Source: Streptomyces ortus | Lineage (GTDB): Bacteria > Actinomycetota > Actinomycetes > Streptomycetales > Streptomycetaceae | DNA length: 64,000 nt | Assembly: GCF_026341275.1 (NCBI RefSeq) | Contig: NZ_JAIFZO010000002.1 | Span: 8,214,118-8,278,117 of the forward strand | Reading direction: 5' to 3' | In this document: one piece after another, positions 25,221 through 33,784 of the stretch | How the letters are laid out: every line of letters begins with the position of its first letter | Numbering within the stretch: the stretch's first letter is position 1 | Translations under genes and position numbers: made by a program | Notes under the pieces: model-generated | Told to the model about the DNA's origin: nothing | The model's input: the letters and a program-made list of their open reading frames with translations, nothing else | The model's database searches: none

Positions 25221-25227
25221 GCCCGGC

Positions 25228-26130
25228 TCAGCCCCGGTTCACCCGGACGAGGATGTCGGTGGCCAGCTCGATCGAGTCCTCGACCGTGTCGGCGGTGTAG
25301 AGGGAGTCGATCATGAAGTGGGCGATTCCGGTGCGCTCGTGCACCGACTTGAGGGTGTCGACGACGGCCGAGGGCGCGGTACCGGCGTCGATGTTGACGC
25401 GCAGGACCGTGCCGATGTCCGCCGGGTCACGGCCGGCCTCGCGGGCCTGGCCGTCGATGAGGGCGCGCTGCGCGACGAGCCCGTCGATGTCGACGTAGCT
25501 GGGCACCACGCACAGCGGCAGCCAGCCGTCCCCGCGCAGGGCGACCCTGCGCAGCGCGCGCTCGGACATCGCTCCGAGGTAGATCGGCGGACGCGGGCTC
25601 TGGTGGGGCTTGAGCGGTGAGTGGTGCAGGGGCACGGTGAGGTGGGTGCCCTTGTACTCGGCCGGGTCGGTGGTCCATATGGTGTCGAGGACGTCGAGCA
25701 GCTCCTCCATCCGCGCGCCGCGCCGGTGGAAGTCCAGGCCGGCCGCCTCGTACTCCTCGGGGGACCAGCCGATGCCGAACCCGGGCAGCAGACGTCCTTC
25801 GCTCACCAGGTCGAGGGTGGTCAGGGAGCGGGCGAGCTGGACCGGCGGGTACAGCGGCGCGATCAGTACGTGCATACCCAGCTGGACGCGTTCGGTGACG
25901 CTCGCCGCCGCGCCCAGCAGGACGAACGGGTCGGCGGCCGGGTTGAGTTCGGCCGGGATGGTGTCGCCCTGACCGCCGTAGCCGACCTTCGGGGACACCG
26001 CGGCCAGGTTGCGGTCGCCGACCCACAGGCTCGCGGCGCCTGCCTGCTCGGCCTCACGGGCGAACAGGGCGATGCGGGAGATGCCGAAGGCCTGCTTGTG
26101 GAACTGCGGAAGTGCGAAGCCGATCTTCAT
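25228..26130 (-). CDS. LLM-class F420-dependent oxidoreductase
   Basis: The 300-residue protein is a luciferase-like TIM barrel. It starts MKIGFALPQF and includes the SLTTLDLVSEGRLLPGFGIG block (about residues 103-122) and a C-terminal region typical of the TIGR03619-like F420 group. These enzymes use reduced F420 or FMN for hydride transfer to diverse substrates. AAGGAAAAG precedes the start at 26130. The tetR gene lies 123 bases upstream on the same strand, and a ketopantoate reductase-like gene is divergent from it, so the three may share one regulator. The substrate is unknown. Confidence 0.87.
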   Translation of the reverse strand: MKIGFALPQFHKQAFGISRIALFAREAEQAGAASLWVGDRNLAAVSPKVGYGGQGDTIPAELNPAADPFVLLGAAASVTERVQLGMHVLIAPLYPPVQLARSLTTLDLVSEGRLLPGFGIGWSPEEYEAAGLDFHRRGARMEELLDVLDTIWTTDPAEYKGTHLTVPLHHSPLKPHQSPRPPIYLGAMSERALRRVALRGDGWLPLCVVPSYVDIDGLVAQRALIDGQAREAGRDPADIGTVLRVNIDAGTAPSAVVDTLKSVHERTGIAHFMIDSLYTADTVEDSIELATDILVRVNRG

Positions 26131-26253
26131 GTTCGTTCTTTTCCTTGCTGGGACACGGTCGGACGGCCGGCTGGTCACCGCCGGACGCCCGTCGCCAAGT
26201 CGGCGCACACACAAGGTAGTTGTGGGTGCAACCAGCGAACTGAAGGCGCGCCG

Positions 26254-26883
26254 TCACATCCGGGTCGCAGGCGCGCTCAGCGCCGCCGTCAGGAACGTGA
26301 GCGCCCAGCGCCGGGCCGCCTCGCCCGCCTCCGGGGGTGCGCAGCCGGGGGAGGGCCGCTGGTCGAGCTGGAGACGGTCGACGGCCGTGACGGCGAGGAT
26401 TCCCCGCATCCGGAACGCCAGCTCTTCCTGGGAAAGGCCGGGCAGTACGCGCGCGAAGGCCGCGAAGTAGCGCTCGCGGACCGAGTCCTCGGCGGGGCCG
26501 GTCCAGCTGCGGGCCTCGTCGGCCGGGTCGCTGAGGATCGTCATGATCAGGCGGGACGTCCGGGTGCCGCCCTCGTCGCCGGCCGGCATCTCGTCGAACA
26601 GCGGTCCCGCGAAGGCCTCCACCAGATCGCCGACCGCCGGGTCGGGGGTGCGGGCGAGCAGTGCGTCGAGCCCGGCGCACTGGGCGGCGGTGATGGGCTC
26701 GATCGCCCGGCGGACGACCGCGGCCATCAGCTCCGCCTTCGAGCCGAAGTGGTAACCGACGGCGGCCAGGTTCGCTCCGGCGAGCGTGGTGATCGCGCGG
26801 ACCGAGGTGCCGCGGTAACCGTTCTCGGCGAAGAGGTGCCCGGCCGCGTCGAGGAGCTGGGTGCGGGTGTCTGGGGTTGCCAC
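26254..26883 (-). CDS. TetR-family regulator
   Basis: The 209-residue protein has an N-terminal TetR HTH (about residues 7-52; TSVRAITTLAGANLAAVGYH) and a C-terminal helical domain resembling the CecR/DUF1956-type dimerisation region. GTG at 26883 is the only start that keeps the usual short N-terminus. It lacks a ribosome-binding site, and a TAGAGT -10-like element ends 7 bases upstream, so leaderless translation is likely. It is divergent from the gene at 26954, with two direct repeats between them that may be its operators. The ligand is unknown. Confidence 0.87.
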   Translation of the reverse strand: MATPDTRTQLLDAAGHLFAENGYRGTSVRAITTLAGANLAAVGYHFGSKAELMAAVVRRAIEPITAAQCAGLDALLARTPDPAVGDLVEAFAGPLFDEMPAGDEGGTRTSRLIMTILSDPADEARSWTGPAEDSVRERYFAAFARVLPGLSQEELAFRMRGILAVTAVDRLQLDQRPSPGCAPPEAGEAARRWALTFLTAALSAPATRM

Positions 26884-26908
26884 ACGACGGACTCTACATA
26901 TGTTTGAA

Positions 26909-26937
26909 TGAAACGAACGTATGACTGAAACGAACGT
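26909..26937. promoter_or_regulatory. Direct repeats TGAAACGAACGT in the tetR divergent region
   Basis: Two identical 12-bp copies begin at 26909 and 26926, 17 bp apart. The first forms part of a loose palindrome with the CATATGTTT sequence to its left. They are candidate TetR binding sites controlling the flanking divergent genes. Confidence 0.5.
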
Positions 26938-26953
26938 GTGAAAGAGAGCTGTC

Positions 26954-27826
26954 ATGAAACTGCTCGTGTACGGCGCCGGAGTGTGCGGCACCCAGTTCGC
27001 CGCCCGGATGTACGAGGCCGGTCACGACGTCTCGCTGCTCGCCCGGGGCGAGCGCCTGGCCGCCCTGCGTCGGCACGGCGTGCAACTCGCCGAGCAGGAC
27101 GGCCCGACTGTCACACGGATACCCGTACCGGTGGTCGGGCAGCCGGACGACGGGTACGACCTGATCGCCGTCGTCGTCCGCAGCCACCAGGTGGACGCGG
27201 TACTGGAGTCACTTGCCCGGGTCGAGGGCGACGTGCTGTTCCTCCACGGCTGGGCGGCCGGAGCGCACCCGCTGGGCGAGGTCATCGGCCCTGAGCGGGT
27301 GCTGCTCGGCTTCCCCGCGGCGGGCGGCACGATGGACGGCGACGTGGTGCGTTACCGCAGGACCAACTTCCTGACCCGGCGGGTCGCGATGCCGATCGGC
27401 GAGCCCGACGGGCGCACCACCCCCCGACTGGAACGGATCGTGGAGACGTTTCGCACCGCCGGGTTCAACGCCGAGGCCGAACCGCGGATGGATGCCTGGC
27501 TCAGGACGCACGCCGCCTTCGCGGTCCCGCTCGGCCAAGCGGTGCACGCGGCGGGCGGACCGGTGCGGCTGGCCGGCGATCCCGAGGCGGTCCGCGGCAT
27601 GGTCCACACCATACGGCGCAACCTCGATGCCATGGCGACGCCGCCGGTACCTCGCGCGTTCGCCGCCTTGCGGACTCTGCCACAGGGGCTGCTCGTGGCC
27701 CTGTTCCGGCGCTTCCTGCGGAGCCCGACGGCCGTGCACAGCGGACTCAGCGACGCCTCGCCCGCCACGGTGGCCGAACTGGACCTCCTGGCCGAACAGT
27801 TCCGTGCGGGCGCGGTGGCCCGCTGA
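26954..27826 (+). CDS. Ketopantoate reductase-like (ApbA/PanE) protein
   Basis: The 290-residue protein has the NAD(P)H-binding start MKLLVYGAGVCGTQFAAR and the RSHQ/FLHGWAAG region where true PanE has its N-G loop. The conserved substrate Lys and Glu of PanE are not obvious, and the C-terminal helical domain is divergent. It is therefore more likely a reductase of some other 2-oxo or keto substrate than the pantothenate enzyme. AGAGAG precedes the ATG. It is divergent from the tetR gene with direct repeats between, which suggests repression by that TetR. Confidence 0.8.
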   Translation: MKLLVYGAGVCGTQFAARMYEAGHDVSLLARGERLAALRRHGVQLAEQDGPTVTRIPVPVVGQPDDGYDLIAVVVRSHQVDAVLESLARVEGDVLFLHGWAAGAHPLGEVIGPERVLLGFPAAGGTMDGDVVRYRRTNFLTRRVAMPIGEPDGRTTPRLERIVETFRTAGFNAEAEPRMDAWLRTHAAFAVPLGQAVHAAGGPVRLAGDPEAVRGMVHTIRRNLDAMATPPVPRAFAALRTLPQGLLVALFRRFLRSPTAVHSGLSDASPATVAELDLLAEQFRAGAVAR

Positions 27827-27854
27827 GCTTGTCAGCCGTCAGCGAGGGGCGGGA

Positions 27855-28073
27855 TCACTCGTCCCGTGATGTCGTCTTCGGGTCCTTGTGGGCGGCGGTC
27901 CGCTCCTCCTCCGCCTCGTCGTCGGTACGGTCCGCCGGGTCCGTGGGCTCGCTGTCCCACGCGACGGGAGGTGTCGGCACCGGGACGGTCTGCGGTTCGT
28001 CGGAACCGGGACGGACGCTCGGCTGGGATCCGGGCGCGTGGTGCGTGTGCGAGTCGTCATCGTGGTTTGTCAT
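27855..28073 (-). CDS. Small acidic disordered protein
   Basis: The 72-residue frame is rich in Asp, Thr, Pro and Glu, with a His-rich start and no hydrophobic segment, so it is probably disordered. I do not recognise a family. The ribosome-binding site is weak. Its start overlaps the extended 3' end of the DUF305 gene by 17 bases. If the DUF305 frame originally stopped earlier, as suspected, this small gene would have had its own upstream space. Codon third positions are GC-rich, which supports coding only modestly. Confidence 0.5.
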   Translation of the reverse strand: MTNHDDDSHTHHAPGSQPSVRPGSDEPQTVPVPTPPVAWDSEPTDPADRTDDEAEEERTAAHKDPKTTSRDE

Positions 28074-28857
28074 ACATCCCAGGTTCCCGCTGTTCACATT
28101 CGAAACGCCCGCGGGCCGGGTGAGCGACGGGCGGGCCGGCGCCGACACCGTCGAGCGGGTCAGCCGTCCGACGCCGCTGGTCGCGTGGGGTGGATCGGCA
28201 GGTCACCCCGCACGAAGACGCCCTGCCGAGGAGCGTGTTCATCCGGTCGATCTCGGTGCTCTGCGCGGTGACGATCCGACCGGCCAGCCGCACGGCGGCG
28301 ACGGACGCGCCGTCGGCCTGCTCGGTCCTCGCCATCGTCACCGCACCCTCGTGATGCTTGATCATCAACTTGAGGAAGGCGGTGTCGAAGGCCTTACCCG
28401 AAGCGTTCTCGAGTCCGGTCATCTCCTCGTCCGTCATCATCGAGCCCATGTCGTGCGCGGAGTGGTCCATGCCGCCCTCGGCGGGCACGTCCTCACCCCA
28501 GGACGTGAGCCAACCGGACAACGTCCTGATCTCCGGCCCCTGGGCCTTCTTGATGGCTGCGGCGAGTTCGCTCACCTCGGCCGACCGCGCCCGCCCCTCG
28601 GCGAGTTCGGCCATCTCCACGGCCTGGCGGTGATGGGGAATCATCCCCTGGGCGAAGGTCACGTCGGCCGCGTTGTGCTTCCCGGACGCCGCCGCCGCCG
28701 ACGATGCGGAGGCGGATGCGGACCCCGAACCGGAGCCGGCGCCGTGGCCGTCGTGCCCGGACGTGCCGTCGCCACCACAGGCGGCCAGGACGAGGGCCGC
28801 GGCACTCGCGACCGTGACGGCGGCCGTGCGGCGGACAAGTGAACGCTTGCAGATCAT
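28057..28857 (-). CDS. DUF305 lipoprotein with suspicious C-terminal extension
   Basis: The 266-residue protein has a lipoprotein signal with lipobox VLAACGG (Cys about residue 28), a Ser/Gly/His linker and a DUF305 domain (about 62-210). That domain shows the two HH motifs QGMIPHHRQAVEMAELA and MIKHHEGAVTMARTE. DUF305 proteins are extracytoplasmic, ferritin-like helical proteins often linked to copper. The family normally ends soon after the EIDRMNTLLG helix, but here about 50 unrelated Arg/Pro-rich residues follow. A one-base shift at that point would give a short tail ending in TGA at once. A frameshift, real or from sequencing, is likely. The start follows AAGGAG. Confidence 0.85.
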   Translation of the reverse strand: MICKRSLVRRTAAVTVASAAALVLAACGGDGTSGHDGHGAGSGSGSASASASSAAAASGKHNAADVTFAQGMIPHHRQAVEMAELAEGRARSAEVSELAAAIKKAQGPEIRTLSGWLTSWGEDVPAEGGMDHSAHDMGSMMTDEEMTGLENASGKAFDTAFLKLMIKHHEGAVTMARTEQADGASVAAVRLAGRIVTAQSTEIDRMNTLLGRASSCGVTCRSTPRDQRRRTADPLDGVGAGPPVAHPARGRFECEQREPGMYDKPR

Positions 28858-28969
28858 GAGGGTGCAACTCCTTGACGCGCGCCCGTGCGAGGGCACGCGA
28901 GGTCACGGACAGTGAGAGCGAGCGCGAGAACGGCACCGAGCACAGGTGTGCCGGTGCCGTGCGGGGGCT

Positions 28970-29368
28970 CTATATCCGTAGGAGCTGCAGTTCGGACAGA
29001 TCGGGCGGGGCCCGGCCCGCATGGGTCCAGCCGGTGACCGCCACGACGGGGAAAGCGGCGGCGGGTACGTCAAGGACCGCGTCGGCCAGCGCCGGCGGGG
29101 TGTACGCCGCACTCGTACCGGCCGCCGCACAGGTGCCGTCCGCGTGAGCGAGGTGACCCGACCCGCCGTCGGTGTGCGAGCAACCCGCGTCCGCGTGCGG
29201 CACGTCGTCCGCAGCGGCCACCACCATCGCGTGACCGGTCTCCGCTGCCGAGACCCCGCCGGGTGCCAGCGCGTGCATGCCCAGCACACCGGCCAGCACC
29301 GCCAGGACCAGCAGAACGAACAACCGCCCGGCGGGGCGGCGGCCTGCTCGGCGGGCGGGTGCGGTCAT
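28970..29368 (-). CDS. DUF6153 secreted/membrane protein
   Basis: The 132-residue protein has an Arg-rich N-terminus, one membrane helix (about residues 15-36), and a low-complexity outer part containing CSH..G and HADG.C segments that could bind metal. The layout matches DUF6153, a family known mainly from Streptomyces. No Shine-Dalgarno sequence precedes the ATG, but a TACGAT -10-like box ends 6 bases upstream, which suggests leaderless translation. It lies 112 bases upstream of the DUF305 gene on the same strand; a shared copper or periplasmic stress role is possible but not shown. Confidence 0.75.
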   Translation of the reverse strand: MTAPARRAGRRPAGRLFVLLVLAVLAGVLGMHALAPGGVSAAETGHAMVVAAADDVPHADAGCSHTDGGSGHLAHADGTCAAAGTSAAYTPPALADAVLDVPAAAFPVVAVTGWTHAGRAPPDLSELQLLRI

Positions 29369-29529
29369 GCGCTCATCGTAGGGGCACCGCCCGCCGGTGC
29401 TGGTACCGGGACGGGTGGTGCGGTTGACTTCGATTGGTCGCCGCGCGGCGCATCCGTCGGCGGCCGGTTCGCGGAACCACTGGTGTGGGAAGGGGCGCGG
29501 TCGCGCCCGCACGTGATCGGGAGTGAGAC

Positions 29530-30240
29530 GTGGACATGAACGGCGCGCGGGTGCTGGTGGCCGGAGCCACCGGTGCCCTCGGCGGCGCGCTCACCGCGGA
29601 GCTTGTCGGCCGTGGCGCGCGTCCGGCGCTCGCGGGACGGGACCAGGCCCGACTCGCCCGCGCCGCCCGGGCCTGCCGGGGCGCCCCGACCGTCCTGTTC
29701 GACGCGTACGCACCGGATTCCTGCGCTCGTGCCGTGACCCGTGCCGCGGAGGCCCTGGGCGGGCTGGACGCCGTCGTGACGGTGTTCGGAACGGTCGCCT
29801 TCGGAGAGGCGACGGCGGTCGGTGACGAGGTCGCCGAGCACGTGATGACGGTCAACGCACTGGCACCCGCGGCCTTCTTCCGTGCCGCGCTGGCCACCAT
29901 GGAACCGGGCTCCATGATCGTCGCGTTCACCGGCGTGGTCGCCGAACGTCCGCAGCCGGGGATGGCCGACTACAGCGCGTCGAAGGCCGCGTTGCGTGCC
30001 TGGCTCGATGCCGTGCGCCGCGAGGCACGAACCGCGGGCATCCGCGTCCTGGAGGTCCGGCCCGCCCACCTGGACACCGGCTTCGCCGACCGCGCCGTCG
30101 TGGGCACGGCCCCACCGCTGCCCGCGGGCGGCGATCCGCGCGCCGTCGTCGGAGCCGTCGCGGACGCGATGGCCTTGGACGCCGAGTTGCTGCGCACGGC
30201 AGCCGACGGAACACCGGTCGTCGAACGGCGCGCCCGGTGA
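29530..30240 (+). CDS. SDR-family protein leading the crtYTU operon
   Basis: The 236-residue protein is a short-chain dehydrogenase with VAGATGALGGAL (about residues 10-21) and YSASKAAL near 148. The usual NAG motif is replaced by VFGTV. It is a cytoplasmic NAD(P) oxidoreductase of unknown substrate. Its stop overlaps the crtY start (GTGA), so it is translated with the carotenoid genes and may modify a carotenoid end group or precursor. Whether this is a regular member of crt clusters I cannot say. GTG at 29530 is used; an ATG two codons on is equally possible. Confidence 0.87.
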   Translation: MDMNGARVLVAGATGALGGALTAELVGRGARPALAGRDQARLARAARACRGAPTVLFDAYAPDSCARAVTRAAEALGGLDAVVTVFGTVAFGEATAVGDEVAEHVMTVNALAPAAFFRAALATMEPGSMIVAFTGVVAERPQPGMADYSASKAALRAWLDAVRREARTAGIRVLEVRPAHLDTGFADRAVVGTAPPLPAGGDPRAVVGAVADAMALDAELLRTAADGTPVVERRAR

Positions 30241-31478
30241 CCCGGGGCTCCGGCGCTCCGGACGACGTGTCTGACGTGTCTGACGTGTCTGACGTGATCA
30301 TCGTGGGCGGCGGCGCGTCCGGCCTCAGCCTCGCGCAGCGCCTGGTCGCGAACGGTTCACCGACGGTGACCCTGGTGGAGGCGCCCGACGGTCCTCTGCG
30401 CCCGCCCGAGCGGACCTGGTGCTACTGGGACGCGGACACCGATGAGCTCGACGAAGCGGTCGGCGCGTCCTGGTCGCGGCTGCGCATCCACGACGCCGAC
30501 GGCGGCGTGATCACCGTCGATCCGTCCCCGCTGCGCTACCGCATGCTCCGCTCCACGGCCTACGAGCACTGGGTGCACTCCAGGCTGGCCGGCTCGCCCG
30601 CCGCGCGCGTCGTGCGCGCGACGGTGGACGCGGTGCGCGACACCCCCGGCGGAGCGGCCGTCGAATGCACGGCGCCCGACGGCCGCACGCTGACACTCCA
30701 CGCCCGCCACGTGTTCGACTCCCGCCCCCTGCCGGCCCTGCCCCCGGCCCGGACGCACCTGCTCCAGCACTTCCGCGGCTGGTTCGTGCGCACGGACACC
30801 GACCGGTTCGATCCGGCGGTCGCGGACCTGATGGACTTCCGGGTGCCGCAGCCGCGCCACGGCCTCGCCTTCGGCTACGTACTGCCGCTCGCGCCCGGCC
30901 ACGCGCTCGTCGAGTACACCGAGTTCTCCCGGGCCCCGCTGACCCGTGCGGCGTACGAGTCGGCGCTCGGACACTACTGCCGGGAGATCCTCAAGCTCGG
31001 CGCGTTCACCGTCGAGACGGCGGAGCAGGGGGTCATCCCCATGACCGACGCGCGCTTCCCGCGCCGGATCGGCCCGGCCGTCTCCCGGATCGGGACCGCC
31101 GGCGGCGCCACCCGCCCGGCGACCGGCTACACGTTCGCCGCCGTGCAGCGGCAGAGCCTGGCCATCGCCGCCGCCCTGCGCGACGGCCGCGCCCTCGCGC
31201 CCCGGCCGCACGCGCGGCGCGTACTGGCCATGGACGCGATCCTGCTGCGCGCTCTGGACACCGGGCGCATCGACGGCCCCGGCTTCTTCACCGGTCTGTT
31301 CCGCCGCGTACCGCCGGAGCGGCTGCTGCGTTTCCTGGACGGACGCACCTCGCTCCGCGAGGAGTGGGGTATCGGCCTGCGCACCCCCGTGGGCCCCATG
31401 CTGCGGACCGCCGTCGAACTCCCCTTCCTGCCGCGCCGTACCCACCCGGTCCCACGAATCAAAGAGAGCCACCGATGA
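30237..31478 (+). CDS. crtY: Lycopene cyclase CrtY
   Basis: The 413-residue flavoprotein converts lycopene to beta-carotene by cyclising both ends. The FAD-binding VIIVGGGASGLSLAQRL occurs near residues 20-36, followed by the CrtY-type RTWCYWD near 58 and a GYVLPLAP segment. The GTG start overlaps the SDR stop. A 9-bp tandem repeat encodes VSD units just before the Rossmann motif, and it includes further in-frame GTG codons, so the exact start is uncertain. Together with crtT, crtU and the crtEIB operon it makes isorenieratene-type carotenoids in the membrane. Confidence 0.92.
   Translation: MTRGSGAPDDVSDVSDVSDVIIVGGGASGLSLAQRLVANGSPTVTLVEAPDGPLRPPERTWCYWDADTDELDEAVGASWSRLRIHDADGGVITVDPSPLRYRMLRSTAYEHWVHSRLAGSPAARVVRATVDAVRDTPGGAAVECTAPDGRTLTLHARHVFDSRPLPALPPARTHLLQHFRGWFVRTDTDRFDPAVADLMDFRVPQPRHGLAFGYVLPLAPGHALVEYTEFSRAPLTRAAYESALGHYCREILKLGAFTVETAEQGVIPMTDARFPRRIGPAVSRIGTAGGATRPATGYTFAAVQRQSLAIAAALRDGRALAPRPHARRVLAMDAILLRALDTGRIDGPGFFTGLFRRVPPERLLRFLDGRTSLREEWGIGLRTPVGPMLRTAVELPFLPRRTHPVPRIKESHR
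30264..30296 (+). repeat. In-frame 9-bp repeat at the crtY N-terminus
   Basis: The unit GACGTGTCT occurs three times plus a partial fourth. It encodes repeated Val-Ser-Asp before the FAD motif. Copy-number change would lengthen or shorten the tail without breaking the frame. Confidence 0.9.
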
Positions 31479-32206
31479 CCCTGTTGCGTGACCACGACCT
31501 GGCACTCGCCTTCGACCACGCCTCGCACTCCTACGACCGGCTCACGGCCCTCAACCCCGGATACCGCACCGATCTGCTGCGTTCGGCGCGACGGCTGCGG
31601 CTGCCCCGGGGCGGCGCCGGTCTGCACATTCTCGACCTGGGATGCGGAACGGGAGCCTCCACCCGGGCGCTGCTCAAGGCCGCGCCCGCTGCCCGTATCA
31701 CGGCGGTCGACGCGTCGTCCGGCATGCTGACCCGCGCGCAGTCCAAACCCTGGCCCGCCCGCGTGCGCTTCCAGCACATGACGGCCGAAGCGCTGGCCGC
31801 CGCGGACGAGGGGCCCTACGACGCGGTGTTCGCCGCCTATCTCCTGCGCAACGTCACCGACCCGGACGGCGTCCTCAAGACCGTTCGGACCCTGCTGCGG
31901 CCGGGCGGCCGGCTCGCCGTCCACGAGTACAGCCTCAGCGGTTCCGCCGCCCACCGGGCCCTGTGGACCGCTGTCTGCCGCGGCGTGATCATCCCTGCGG
32001 GCACGTTCAGCGGCGACCGCGACCTGTACCGCCACCTGTGGCGCAGCGTCCTCGACTTCGACACGGTTCCCGCCTTCGGCGACCGGCTGCGGAGCGCCGG
32101 GTTCTCGGCCGTACGCGCCCTGCCCGTGGCCGGCTGGCAGACCGGGATCGTGCACACCTTCCTGGCCCGCGAGGGCTCGGCCGCCACGGCGGAGAACGCA
32201 CGGTGA
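31475..32206 (+). CDS. crtT: Class I methyltransferase CrtT
   Basis: The 243-residue protein is a SAM-dependent methyltransferase with motif I HILDLGCGTGASTRALL (about residues 50-66), motif II AVDASSGML near 76-84 and LLRNVTDPDG near 124-133. UbiE/COQ5-like features such as LNPGYR..LLR appear near the start. CrtT occurs in streptomycete crtYTU operons; its exact reaction in the pathway is not settled in my knowledge. It overlaps crtY (ATGA) and crtU (GTGA), and AAAGAGAG precedes its start. Confidence 0.87.
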   Translation: MTLLRDHDLALAFDHASHSYDRLTALNPGYRTDLLRSARRLRLPRGGAGLHILDLGCGTGASTRALLKAAPAARITAVDASSGMLTRAQSKPWPARVRFQHMTAEALAAADEGPYDAVFAAYLLRNVTDPDGVLKTVRTLLRPGGRLAVHEYSLSGSAAHRALWTAVCRGVIIPAGTFSGDRDLYRHLWRSVLDFDTVPAFGDRLRSAGFSAVRALPVAGWQTGIVHTFLAREGSAATAENAR

Positions 32207-33756
32207 ACGGCCCGCGACGTGCCGTCCGGCGGGGCCGGGACCGCAAGGCCGAGGTCGTACTGCCTGCGCCCGGCCTGACACGGTTCCCCTCCGCGGACAC
32301 CCCGCGTGTGGCCGTGATCGGTGGCGGGATCGCGGGCCTCGCCGCGGCCACCCTCCTGGCCGAACGAGGTGCCCGAGTGACCCTCTACGAAGGGGAGGAG
32401 TCGCTCGGCGGCCGGCTCGCCGGCTGGCCCACCCGGCTGGCCGACGGCGGCGAGGCGACCATGAGCCGGGGCTTCCACGCGTTCTTCCGCCAGTACTACA
32501 ACCTCCGCGGCCTGCTGCGGCGAACGGATCCCCACCTCGAACGCCTCCGGCAGGTGCCCGACTACCCGCTGCGGCACAGCGGCGGACTGACCGACAGCTT
32601 CGCCCGCGTACCGCGCACCCCGCCGTTCAGCGCCCTCGGGTTCGTCGCCCTGAGCCCCACGTTCGGCTGGCGCGACCTCGCCGCGATGGACCCCAGAGCC
32701 GCACTGCCCCTCCTCGACGTCCGCGTACCCGAGGTCTACGAGCGCTTCGACTCGATCAGCGCGACCCACTTCCTCGAACGTGTCCGCTTCCCCGAGGCCG
32801 CGCACCACCTGGCGTTCGAGGTGTTCTCCCGCAGCTTCTTCGCCGACCCCCGTGAACTGTCCGCGGCGGAACTGCTGCTGATGTTCCACATCTACTTCCT
32901 CGGTTCGTCCGAGGGCCTGCTCTTCGACGTACCGACCGCTCCCTTTCCCCAGGCGCTGTGGGACCCCCTCGGCGCCTACCTCCAGCGCCTCGGGACGCGG
33001 GTCCGCACCGGCACACCGGTGCGCGCCGTCCACCCGCGCGACGACGGGGGAGTGGACGTGCGGACGGACGGCGCCGAGGACCGTCACGACGCGACCGTCC
33101 TCGCCCTCGACGTCGGTGCCCTGCGAAGCCTTGTCGCGGCGTCACCCGGTCTTGGCACCGCCGCCTGGCGCGACGACATCGCCGGCCTGCGCACCGCACC
33201 CCGGTTCCTCGTCTCCCGGCTCTGGCTGGACCGCCCGGTCCGCGCCGACCGTGCCGCGTTCCTCGGCACCAGCGGCTACGACGGCCTCGACAACATCAGC
33301 GTCCTGGACCGCTACGAGGAAGAGGCCGCCCGGTGGTCGGCCCGCGTCGGCGGCGCGGTGGTGGAACTGCACGCCTACGCCGTTCCCGACGGCGCGCGCC
33401 CCGAAGCCGTACAGGACCGCCTCGTCGACCGCCTGCACGAGGTGTATCCGGAGACCCGCGGGGCGCGGATCCTGGACGCCCGGCACGAATGGCGCGCCGA
33501 CTGCCCGCTCTTCCCGGTCGGCTCCTACACCCGGCGGCCCACCGTCACCACCGCGCACCCGCAGGTCACGCTCGCCGGTGACGCGATCCGCTGCGACCTG
33601 CCCGTGGCCCTCATGGAACGCGCCGCGACGACCGGCTTCCTGGCGGCCAACGCGCTGCTGGCCGGCTGGGGAGTCCGGGGCCAGGTCCTGTGGACGGTGC
33701 CCCGGGCGGGCCGTTCGCCCGTACTGAGAGCACTCGGCGCGGTAGGGGGCCGCTGA
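32203..33756 (+). CDS. crtU: Carotenoid desaturase/methyltransferase CrtU
   Basis: The 517-residue FAD protein carries VAVIGGGIAGLAAATLLAER (about residues 37-56) and the CrtU-type EATMSRGFHAFFRQYYNLR (about 87-105). It has the C-terminal flavin block VTLAGDAIRCDLPVALME. CrtU enzymes turn the beta-ionone rings of beta-carotene into aromatic rings, giving isorenieratene through desaturation and methyl migration. The GTG start overlaps the crtT stop. The gene ends 28 bases from the convergent crtEIB operon with no hairpin between. Confidence 0.9.
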   Translation: MNGPRRAVRRGRDRKAEVVLPAPGLTRFPSADTPRVAVIGGGIAGLAAATLLAERGARVTLYEGEESLGGRLAGWPTRLADGGEATMSRGFHAFFRQYYNLRGLLRRTDPHLERLRQVPDYPLRHSGGLTDSFARVPRTPPFSALGFVALSPTFGWRDLAAMDPRAALPLLDVRVPEVYERFDSISATHFLERVRFPEAAHHLAFEVFSRSFFADPRELSAAELLLMFHIYFLGSSEGLLFDVPTAPFPQALWDPLGAYLQRLGTRVRTGTPVRAVHPRDDGGVDVRTDGAEDRHDATVLALDVGALRSLVAASPGLGTAAWRDDIAGLRTAPRFLVSRLWLDRPVRADRAAFLGTSGYDGLDNISVLDRYEEEAARWSARVGGAVVELHAYAVPDGARPEAVQDRLVDRLHEVYPETRGARILDARHEWRADCPLFPVGSYTRRPTVTTAHPQVTLAGDAIRCDLPVALMERAATTGFLAANALLAGWGVRGQVLWTVPRAGRSPVLRALGAVGGR

Positions 33757-33784
33757 GCCCCGCCCGCGCCGAGCACCTCCCCGC

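Noticed and set aside
28970..29512. Longer start of the DUF6153 gene at 29512
   Set aside because: The extra residues lack coding character and overlap the promoter region of the carotenoid operon; the membrane protein fits a start at 29368.
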